Assembly: GCA_034433995.1 (NCBI GenBank)
Contig: DAOTZU010000136.1
Coordinates: 1 to 5,150 of the forward strand
Direction: 5' to 3'
Source of the DNA: DAOTZU01 sp034433995
GTDB lineage: Bacteria > Chloroflexota > Anaerolineae > UBA1429
DNA length: 5,150 nt
A program made the position numbers and the translations under genes. This document shows, one piece after another, positions 1-5,150 of the stretch (position 1 is the stretch's first letter; each line of letters opens with the position of its first letter). The notes beneath the pieces are model-generated. The model worked only from the letters and a program-made list of their open reading frames with translations. It searched no databases and was not told where the DNA came from.

Positions 1-1809
1 CTACTTTTTCTGGGCCGCGTACCACTCGTTGACTTCGGCCGTAACCTGGTCGCCACCGTTCTTTTTCCAAGCGGCGACAAATTCCTCAAAGGCGCTGAGG
101 GGCTTGTTGCCGATGACCATGGCGATGCGATACTCTAGCTCCAGTTTGTTCAGATCGGGCAGCAACTTGATCATGTTCTTGGTGGGCGTGCCCTCCCATT
201 CCTCGGTGTAACGCTGATCCAGCGTATCCACCACATAGAGGTAGAGTTCCATCTCGCGACGGGTCTGGGCCCGGCCCAAGAGGTAGCGCTGGGCCTTGTT
301 GAGCTTGGCATAGTCCATCTTCTGCCACTTGGCCATATCGCGAAAGATGTCGGCCTGGTAAGAGGGATAGCACATCCAGGGGAAGCTCATGGTCCAATAG
401 TTGGTGTATTTGTAGGTGCCCTCCACGTTCTTTACCGGCCCGGCGGTGAGCTCGCACTTGTCATCCCACACCCACTCATAGCCCTCGGCAAAGACATGGC
501 TGTTGCGCCACTCGCCATACTGTTGGTATTTCTCCCAGTTGACATGGCGCTCGATGTTCCAGTTCAGCTCGTTGATGGCCGCCTCGATTTTGATGGGATC
601 CACGCCCTTGCGAAAGACGGTGGCGTTGCCTGCATCCGAGGGGCCGCGGCGCCCGCGCAGGCCGGTGGGGCCTTTGGGCAGCGGCATGATGGCGAACTGC
701 GCGCCTGGCAGTTGTTGTTCCCAGCCGGCCAGCGAGCCGCCGACCCACCAAGGATCGAAAAAGATGCCGCCCTTGCCGCCGCTGATCTGGCCCGTGGCGT
801 TGGGGTTGGTGATGGTGTAGAAATCGGGGTAGATGAGTTTCTCCTGATACCACTGGCGGATGACGCCGATGGCGTCCTTGGCGCCGGGCCGCAGGCTGCC
901 GTATTCCAGCTTGCCATCGGCCGTTTTGAGCCACAGCTCGGGCATGGCTCCGAACGCGCCCCACACGGCATCGAGGCTCATGGCGTAGGTGATCAACTGG
1001 GCGCGGGTGAGGATGGGATATTCGCACACTTTGGCCTTGAGGAACTCCCTGGCCGTGCGGGTGATGTCGTCCAGTGTCTCGGGCATGGGCAAGCCCAGCT
1101 TGTCCAACCAGTCCTTGCGGATAAAGCCGATATTATCCACATTGTAGGCCGGACCGTTCACCCAAGCGACGCCATAGAGCTTCTCGCCGCGCCACACAGG
1201 ACGCCAGATGCGTCCGTTGGGGTATTCCTTTTTCTCCTTGGTGAGGGGCGAGGCCGTCGCCTCCCAGATGGAGCGGATCTCTTCCACAGCGCCGTTGTCG
1301 ATCATCTCGGCCAGGTTCACGCCGTTGCGGAAAAACATGTCGGGCAGGGTGCCGGCGGCCATATCCGTCTTGTACTTTTGCTCGCACACATCGCCGGTGG
1401 CCTGCCAGTGCACCTGGTACTCGATCCCCAAGTAATTCTTGATGCGGTTGTAGGCGGGGTTATTGGTGCGGCTATCCTTGCCGATCCACTCGGGATCGTT
1501 ATCACAGATGGGCACCGAGATCTTGACCGGCGGCGAGTATTTTTTGGGGGCCGGCGGTTCGGTGGGCTTCCAATCCATGGCGCACTTGGTCTCGGGCACC
1601 ACGGTGATGACCTTCTCCACCACCTTGGGCGTGCCCTGGACGACGACGGTCTCTTTGACCACCTTCTCCACCTCTTTGGTCACCACCTTTTCCACCTCTT
1701 TGGTGACGACCTTTTCCACCACTTTGGGTTGGCAGGCGGCAAGGATGCTGGCGGTGGCGGCGATGGTGGCTCCCCTCAACAACTCTCTACGGCTGAATGT
1801 CCGTTGCAT
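1..1809 (-). CDS. ABC transporter extracellular sugar-binding lipoprotein (family 1, LplA/AlgQ-like)
   Basis: Probable substrate-binding subunit of a carbohydrate ABC importer, lipid-anchored outside the cytoplasmic membrane. Complete: ATG at 1809-1807, TAG at 3-1, 602 aa. The N-terminus has a twin-arginine motif (S6-R7-R8-E9-L10-L11), a short hydrophobic stretch (14-25) and a lipobox L23-A24-A25-C26, so Tat export and lipidation at C26 are predicted. Residues 30-73 form a Val/Glu/Lys repeat linker, followed by a Pro-rich hinge (82-94). The binding domain starts near 95. GTLPDMFF (153-160) and IRKDWLDKLGLPMPETLDD (230-248) are typical of LplA/AlgQ-type oligosaccharide binders, as is the end, FEEFVAAWKKNGGD (574-587). 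It is Trp/Tyr-rich, as expected for stacking on sugars. The mature chain has six Cys besides C26 (76, 102, 142, 262, 452, 480), possibly disulfides. The start is supported by the signal sequence and a strong Shine-Dalgarno. The sugar-binding role is confident; the substrate is unknown. Permease genes would lie left of the window. Confidence 0.95.
   Translation of the reverse strand: MQRTFSRRELLRGATIAATASILAACQPKVVEKVVTKEVEKVVTKEVEKVVKETVVVQGTPKVVEKVITVVPETKCAMDWKPTEPPAPKKYSPPVKISVPICDNDPEWIGKDSRTNNPAYNRIKNYLGIEYQVHWQATGDVCEQKYKTDMAAGTLPDMFFRNGVNLAEMIDNGAVEEIRSIWEATASPLTKEKKEYPNGRIWRPVWRGEKLYGVAWVNGPAYNVDNIGFIRKDWLDKLGLPMPETLDDITRTAREFLKAKVCEYPILTRAQLITYAMSLDAVWGAFGAMPELWLKTADGKLEYGSLRPGAKDAIGVIRQWYQEKLIYPDFYTITNPNATGQISGGKGGIFFDPWWVGGSLAGWEQQLPGAQFAIMPLPKGPTGLRGRRGPSDAGNATVFRKGVDPIKIEAAINELNWNIERHVNWEKYQQYGEWRNSHVFAEGYEWVWDDKCELTAGPVKNVEGTYKYTNYWTMSFPWMCYPSYQADIFRDMAKWQKMDYAKLNKAQRYLLGRAQTRREMELYLYVVDTLDQRYTEEWEGTPTKNMIKLLPDLNKLELEYRIAMVIGNKPLSAFEEFVAAWKKNGGDQVTAEVNEWYAAQKK
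1651..1719 (-). repeat. 24-bp tandem repeat encoding the VEKVVTKE linker
   Basis: Three head-to-tail units of 24, 24 and 21 bp (1696-1719, 1672-1695, 1651-1671) encode VEKVVTKE, VEKVVTKE and VEKVVKE, just after the lipidated Cys. The first two units differ at only two bases, both synonymous third positions in Val codons. A further diverged copy (VVEKVITVV) lies at residues 63-71. The charged/aliphatic alternation suggests an extended or helical spacer that lifts the binding domain off the membrane. Similar linkers are common in Chloroflexota solute-binding proteins (recalled, not searched). Confidence 0.85.
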
Positions 1810-1818
1810 GGTACCTAT

Positions 1819-1825
1819 CCTCCTT
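1819..1825 (-). promoter_or_regulatory. Shine-Dalgarno of the sugar-binding lipoprotein gene
   Basis: On the minus strand this reads AAGGAGG, a perfect match to the anti-Shine-Dalgarno core, with 9 nt to the ATG at 1809. It fixes the start and predicts strong translation, as expected for an abundant binding protein. Confidence 0.85.
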
Positions 1826-1944
1826 TTTGCTGTCTATGCGATGCGGATGCGTTCCTAGGTGGCTCCTCAACATGGGATCAGTTCATAGGCAGGCTCCTTC
1901 CGCAGCTCATCACCTTTATCAGCCCGTGGGCGCACCCAAGGCTT

Positions 1945-1957
1945 GCATGCCCCATGC
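1945..1957. repeat. Short interrupted palindrome GCATG-CCC-CATGC
   Basis: Perfect 5-bp arms flank a 3-bp centre in the divergent intergenic region. It could be a small operator half-site pair or a chance match; its only support is its position between two divergent genes. No binding protein can be named. Confidence 0.25.
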
Positions 1958-1959
1958 GC

Positions 1960-2025
1960 GATCATTACCCTCCGCGCTCCTGGCGTCGTGGCAAATGATC
2001 CGGCACTTGGCCTTCTTTAATGATC
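1960..2025. repeat. Three copies of AATGATC upstream of the regulator gene
   Basis: GATCATTA at 1960-1967 is the exact reverse complement of TAATGATC at 2018-2025, and AATGATC occurs again in direct orientation at 1994-2000. The two direct copies are 25 bp apart, and the right-hand copy lies inside the spacer of the candidate promoter. This arrangement would fit an operator for an autoregulating protein such as the HTH-like regulator encoded just downstream. The link to that protein is inference. Confidence 0.35.
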
Positions 2026-2035
2026 AGAGTATCAT
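2007..2035 (+). promoter_or_regulatory. Candidate sigma70-type promoter of the regulator gene
   Basis: TTGGCC (2007-2012; 4 of 6 to TTGACA) and TATCAT (2030-2035; 5 of 6 to TATAAT) are separated by exactly 17 bp. The region is locally AT-rich in otherwise GC-rich DNA. The start point would fall near 2042, giving a leader of about 56 nt before the ATG at 2098. An inverted repeat, ATGAT-6 nt-ATCAT (2020-2035), covers the spacer and -10 and could be an overlapping operator. Confidence 0.5.
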
Positions 2036-2080
2036 ATCTTTACGCTTCTGCCTGCCGTTTGCCTGCCAACTTTTGCCATG

Positions 2081-2085
2081 AGGAG
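2081..2085 (+). promoter_or_regulatory. Shine-Dalgarno of the regulator gene
   Basis: AGGAG ends 12 nt before the ATG at 2098, a somewhat long spacing. It favours the 2098 start over an in-frame ATG at 2020, which overlaps the candidate promoter and has no visible ribosome binding site. Confidence 0.55.
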
Positions 2086-2097
2086 CGAGAGCCAGAG

Positions 2098-3306
2098 ATG
2101 ACCGATCTGGATGAGCTGACGGAGCTCCTGCGCAGCGCCCTGACGCACTTGGATGATCCCTCCTATCTGGAGACCCATCCTTTGGCGGATCGTCTCTCTC
2201 TGGTCTCCGCTGGGCCGGGGCTTTCCCGGGGCCAGGCCTTGCGCCGTGTCTTGAGGCTGGCCATCGAGGCCCTGGATCCCGGCCCCGATATTTCGCCCCA
2301 AGCTCCGGAGGCCCGCCCCTACCAGATCTTGAGCCGCCATTATATCGCCAAACGGAGCATGACCTTGGTCTCGACCGATTTGGACGTGAGCGAACGCCAA
2401 GCGTACCGCGAGTTGCGCCGGGCCACAGAGGCGTTGGCACAAATCGTCAGCGGCATGTTGCGTGAGCCGACGCCGGAGGCCACGACGCCCACATCCCAAG
2501 ATGCCCGCGCCACCAAGGTGTGGCAAGAGATCGAGCGCCTCTCCAGCGGCGAGGAGCAGGAGGTCAACCTCGGTCAGTTGCTGGCCGAGGTGGTGGAGAG
2601 CGCCCAACGCCTGGCCCAGGCCAAAGGGCTGCGCCTGCAGATGACGGGTTGTGTCCAAGATCTTTACGCGGTGATCAACCGGGTCATGTTGCGCCAGGCG
2701 GTGCTCAACTTGCTGAGCCATGTGGTGCGCGCGCATCAAGGAGAGACGTTGCTTCTGCAACTGCAGCGCTTGGAGCGTGAGGTCATCTTCCAGCTCACCT
2801 ACCGGCCGGCCGTCGCCACGGAGGAGATCCGTCCTGAGGAGCCCTATGCCGTGGCGGCCCAGCTCTTTGCCACCTTGGGGCTGAATTGGTCGCGCCAGGA
2901 AGATGCTGCAGGCCGAGTACAGATCAAGGTGCACATTCCCCTGGCCCAAGAGCACTCGGTGCTGATCGTGGACGATAACGAAGGCCTCATCGCGTTGTTC
3001 AAGCGTTACTTGCGCAATCAACCTTATCGGGTCTATGCGGCCCGACGTTTTGATGAGGCCTTGGAGCTGATCAAAACCCTCCAGCCAGAGGTGGTGATTT
3101 TGGATGTGATGCTGCCCGAACGCGATGGCTGGGAGGTGTTGCAGCTCATGCGCCAAGGGCCAGGATACAAGCCAGCGGTGATCGTCTGCTCCATCATCAA
3201 CGATCCCGAGCTCTCGGCGGCCTTGGGGGCCAACGGTTTTCTGCATAAACCGGTGGACCGGGGAAGCTTGCTTCAGGCCCTCAGGCGGGCCCTCGCGGGC
3301 ACATAG
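2098..3306 (+). CDS. Two-component regulator: HTH-like block, degenerate kinase ATPase-like domain, C-terminal receiver
   Basis: Cytoplasmic signalling protein of 402 aa, probably a response regulator. Residues 27-59 and 73-117 form an all-helical block; within it 88-114 (LVSTDLDVSERQAYRELRRATEAL) reads as a helix-turn-helix, suggesting DNA binding. Residues 155-282 resemble a GHKL ATPase: INRVMLRQAVLNLLSH (193-208) aligns with the N-box of the convergent kinase, but the second N-box Asn is His208, no DxGxG box exists, and the region up to the C-terminal strands is shortened. No phosphoacceptor H-box is seen, so kinase activity is unlikely. Residues 286-400 form a complete receiver: D292/D293 acidic pair, D336 phosphoacceptor (VILDVMLP), S365 and K384 (HKP). 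Start chosen at 2098 for its AGGAG and because the longer form would cover the promoter; the longer version from 2020 adds 26 residues without recognisable homology. It converges on the hybrid kinase gene, overlapping by 34 bp, so the kinase is a plausible phosphodonor. The receiver is sure, the ATPase-like fold likely, DNA binding inferred. Confidence 0.88.
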   Translation: MTDLDELTELLRSALTHLDDPSYLETHPLADRLSLVSAGPGLSRGQALRRVLRLAIEALDPGPDISPQAPEARPYQILSRHYIAKRSMTLVSTDLDVSERQAYRELRRATEALAQIVSGMLREPTPEATTPTSQDARATKVWQEIERLSSGEEQEVNLGQLLAEVVESAQRLAQAKGLRLQMTGCVQDLYAVINRVMLRQAVLNLLSHVVRAHQGETLLLQLQRLEREVIFQLTYRPAVATEEIRPEEPYAVAAQLFATLGLNWSRQEDAAGRVQIKVHIPLAQEHSVLIVDDNEGLIALFKRYLRNQPYRVYAARRFDEALELIKTLQPEVVILDVMLPERDGWEVLQLMRQGPGYKPAVIVCSIINDPELSAALGANGFLHKPVDRGSLLQALRRALAGT

Positions 3307-5150
3307 TTGGGGCGCACCCATTGCAGGGTGGCGCGCAACAACTCGGTCACGGTGCCCGGCGAGAGGCCCTGGGGCTGGAAAAGGGTCACATGTTGTCCGC
3401 GCCGGAGCATCACCTCCTCGGCGTAACTGGTTGCCGTCACCGCGATGACCACGGTTTTGCGCTCCTCCTCCTTTTGGCGCAACAAGCGCAGCACCTCAAG
3501 ACCATCCATCTCGGGCATGAGCAGATCGAGCAATACCAACTCGGGCGTCTTTTCTTGCACCAGGCGTAGCGCTTGGGGCCCATTATAGGCCATGAGGATT
3601 TCGCGGACCCCGGGAGCGCCGCCCAACATGCGGGCCACCAGGCTGACGAAACCGGGATCATCATCCACCACCAGAATAGAGGCCGCGCGCGGGCAGTGGC
3701 GCTGCAGGGTTTGGAGCAGCGCCTCCCGCGAGATGGGTTTGGTGAGCACATCGTCAAAGCCGGTCTCTTGGCGGAGCCAGGTGTGGCTAGAGATGGAACA
3801 GCGCAGGATGGGCACATCGTAGAGCTGGCTCAGGGGGCCCAGCGGGCCCAACCATCCCTGGGCCGAGGCCTCGGGCGGTTGGTTGACGACGATGGCTAAG
3901 GGGTGAGCGCTTTCGATGAGGTCCTCGGCGGCGGCCGGGCTCTCGGCGGCCAGGGTGGGGCGATCGCCCAGGTAGCGCCCCAACATCTCGGCGATGGAGG
4001 GGTCGGGATCCACCACGACGATGGGCGCTTGGGAGAGATCGGCCCGCTGCCGCGAGGCGGTGCGCTGCAGGGTGGTGGTCTGGGGCGCGGCCCCCGGCAG
4101 GGGCAGGGAGAAATAGAACGTGCTGCCCACGCCCACTTGGCTCTCCACCCACATCCGCCCGCCGTGTAGTTGCACAAAGCGCCGGCTGATGGCCAACCCC
4201 AGGCCCGCCCCCACCCGGCTGCGCAGGCCGGCATCGCCTTGGGAGAAATCCTCAAAGAGGCGACCGATCTGCTGTTCGGGGATCCCCACGCCCGTATCTT
4301 GCACCCCTACCACCACGGCGTCGTTTTGCCGTGTGACGCGGATGGTGATCCCTCCTCGATCGGTGAAGCGCACGGCGTTATTCAATAAGTTGAGCAACAC
4401 TTGGCGGATGCGGGTGCGGTCTACAAAGAGTTGGGGGAGAACATCGGGGATCTGCAGGGCGTAACTGAGCCCTCGTTGCCGCAGCAGGGGGGCAATGGTC
4501 TCCACGGCGTCGGCGATGATCGGGCGGATGTCCTGCAGCTCGCGGAACATGGGCAGGCGCGAGGCGTCGATCCGCGAGAGGTCGAGGACATCGTTGATCA
4601 AACTTTGCAGATGGCGGCTTGCCCGATAGAGCTCCTTGAGGTCGCTCACCAAGTCCGTGGTCCAACCGACGCCCTCGTAGGTTTCTGGAGCCAGGTACAT
4701 CATCTCGGCAAAACCGACGATCAAGTTGAGGGGCGTGCGCAGTTCGTGGCTCACATTGGCCACAAACTGCTCTTTAAGGGAGCGCGCCTCCTCGGCCTCT
4801 TGTCGCGCCACGATGAGCTCGTCGTTGGAGCGTTTGAGGGAGGCATAGGCCTCGTCCAGGGCCTTCAACGTGCGGTTAAGCTCGCCCTGCCGTTCTCGTA
4901 GCTGCCCGATCAACGTCTGCTGCTGATGGACCAGCTCGCGTTCCCAGTGATCCATCCAAGTGAACGCCTTGATCATGACGAGGCTGATGGCGGCAGCGGC
5001 GCCGAGCAACACCAGATAGAGGGAGATGGCTCTGCTGGGTTCCGGCCCCGTGTTGAGGTAGAGGAGCAACCCCGCGGCCAGTGTCCCGTTCAACAGGGTG
5101 CCCCCCAGCCGCAGGAGCGGCCCGCTGACCACCACCGGCAGGACACAGAG
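3273..5150 (-). CDS. Membrane-anchored hybrid sensor histidine kinase with two receiver-like domains (5' end outside window)
   Basis: C-terminal 625 residues of a hybrid kinase; the frame stays open to the window edge, so the start lies beyond 5150. Numbering here counts the GTG at 5135 as residue 1; that GTG has no ribosome binding site and is probably internal. Two hydrophobic segments (11-27, 37-58) are the end of a membrane domain. A charged helix, likely coiled coil (62-120), leads into HisKA with H130 in VSHELRTPL, then HATPase_c: N-box N249/N253 (NLLNNAVRF), G1 DTGVGI (280-285), F-box around 293-299, G2 GAGLGLAI (309-316). The catalytic core looks intact. Receiver-like domain 1 (371-480) has D376/D378, S447 and K466, but Asn418 at the phosphoacceptor site. 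Receiver 2 (485-605) has D491/D492, D537 (LLDLLMPEMDG) and T567, but Gln587 where the conserved Lys belongs. It should autophosphorylate H130 and pass phosphate to D537 or to a separate regulator; the convergent receiver protein is the nearest candidate. The signal is unknown. Confidence 0.95.
   Translation of the reverse strand, partial: LCVLPVVVSGPLLRLGGTLLNGTLAAGLLLYLNTGPEPSRAISLYLVLLGAAAAISLVMIKAFTWMDHWERELVHQQQTLIGQLRERQGELNRTLKALDEAYASLKRSNDELIVARQEAEEARSLKEQFVANVSHELRTPLNLIVGFAEMMYLAPETYEGVGWTTDLVSDLKELYRASRHLQSLINDVLDLSRIDASRLPMFRELQDIRPIIADAVETIAPLLRQRGLSYALQIPDVLPQLFVDRTRIRQVLLNLLNNAVRFTDRGGITIRVTRQNDAVVVGVQDTGVGIPEQQIGRLFEDFSQGDAGLRSRVGAGLGLAISRRFVQLHGGRMWVESQVGVGSTFYFSLPLPGAAPQTTTLQRTASRQRADLSQAPIVVVDPDPSIAEMLGRYLGDRPTLAAESPAAAEDLIESAHPLAIVVNQPPEASAQGWLGPLGPLSQLYDVPILRCSISSHTWLRQETGFDDVLTKPISREALLQTLQRHCPRAASILVVDDDPGFVSLVARMLGGAPGVREILMAYNGPQALRLVQEKTPELVLLDLLMPEMDGLEVLRLLRQKEEERKTVVIAVTATSYAEEVMLRRGQHVTLFQPQGLSPGTVTELLRATLQWVRPNYVPARARLRA
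3306..3339. other. Imperfect hairpin at the regulator stop codon, inside the kinase 3' coding end
   Basis: GTTG (3306-3309) pairs with CAAC (3336-3339), GCGC (3312-3315) with GCGC (3331-3334), and ACCC (3316-3319) with GGGT (3326-3329), around a 6-nt loop. There is an asymmetric internal loop and one bulged G. It starts at the last base of the regulator's TAG. No T-run follows on either strand, so it is not a standard intrinsic terminator, but it could slow or end transcription where the two genes converge. The bases also encode the C-terminal tail of the kinase, so the pairing may be incidental. Confidence 0.3.

Larger units (their letters stand above)
1810..2097. other. Divergent intergenic regulatory region
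   Basis: This 288-bp region lies between the start codons of the leftward lipoprotein gene and the rightward regulator gene, so it should carry both promoters. I see a good Shine-Dalgarno for the left gene, a sigma70-like promoter candidate for the right gene, three copies of AATGATC and a 13-bp interrupted palindrome. I found no convincing -35/-10 pair for the leftward gene; the best -10-like string on the minus strand, TATGAA, has no matching -35. I see no small ORF or RNA gene that I can support here. Confidence 0.6.

Noticed and set aside
1651..1719. CRISPR-like or mobile-element repeat
   Set aside because: The 24-bp units are contiguous, in frame and encode a typical linker, with no spacers between them.
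1810..1990. Leftward sigma70 promoter for the lipoprotein gene
   Set aside because: On the minus strand, TTGGGT with TAAAGG has only a 15-bp spacer, and TATGAA has no -35 partner. Neither is good enough to annotate.
496..1998. 500-codon open frame on the plus strand opposite the sugar-binding lipoprotein gene
   Set aside because: It lies antisense to a gene with clear signal sequence and family motifs. Its product is low-complexity (runs of His/Leu/Asp/Gly opposite the Val-Glu-Lys repeat) and has no recognisable domain. Long antisense frames are expected in GC-rich DNA.
2020..2097. Upstream in-frame ATG at 2020 as the regulator start
   Set aside because: No ribosome binding site is visible before it, it overlaps the candidate -10 element, and its 26 extra residues look like translated leader. 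ATG at 2098 follows AGGAG.
2032..3321. 429-codon open frame on the minus strand opposite the regulator gene
   Set aside because: Antisense shadow of a gene whose receiver motifs are unmistakable. The product is Gln/His/Leu-rich with no domain I recognise.
5133..5135. GTG at 5135 as the start of the hybrid kinase
   Set aside because: The frame remains open to the window edge (L-C-V-L-P before it), no Shine-Dalgarno precedes it, and starting there would cut into the membrane domain. The gene is treated as partial.

Overview
The window is GC-rich bacterial chromosome, most likely from a Chloroflexota member (Anaerolineae/Caldilineae type). Two features suggest this, both from recalled family knowledge rather than a search. 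One is a substrate-binding lipoprotein whose mature N-terminus is a Val-Glu-Lys repeat linker. The other is a regulator with an N-terminal SeRQ.YReLrrA helix-turn-helix-like block fused to a kinase-like domain and a receiver, a layout I associate with that phylum.

Layout: (1) 1-1809, minus strand: a complete 602-aa Tat-type lipoprotein, the sugar-binding subunit of a CUT1-like ABC importer related to LplA/AlgQ. (2) 1810-2097: a 288-bp divergent intergenic region with a strong Shine-Dalgarno for the lipoprotein, a sigma70-like promoter candidate for the rightward gene, and several short repeated or inverted motifs that could be operators. (3) 2098-3306, plus strand: a 402-aa regulator with an HTH-like block, a degenerate GHKL ATPase-like domain and an intact receiver. 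(4) 3273-5150, minus strand: the C-terminal 625 residues of a membrane-anchored hybrid histidine kinase, open at the right edge. It has two receiver-like domains, each lacking a different key residue. The two regulatory genes converge and their coding ends overlap by 34 bp.

How the genes may work together (inference): the kinase could sense an envelope or membrane signal and pass phosphate to the intact receiver of the convergent regulator. That regulator's HTH-like block could act on the divergent region it shares with the solute-binding protein gene, linking signalling to carbohydrate uptake. No permease or ATPase gene is visible, so the transport link rests on gene order alone.

No mobile element, CRISPR array, tRNA or rRNA is seen. 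I do not see a clearly new system. The most unusual point is a set of degenerate signalling modules: a receiver with Asp replaced by Asn, a receiver with Lys replaced by Gln, and an ATPase-like domain without its glycine boxes, all within two overlapping genes.
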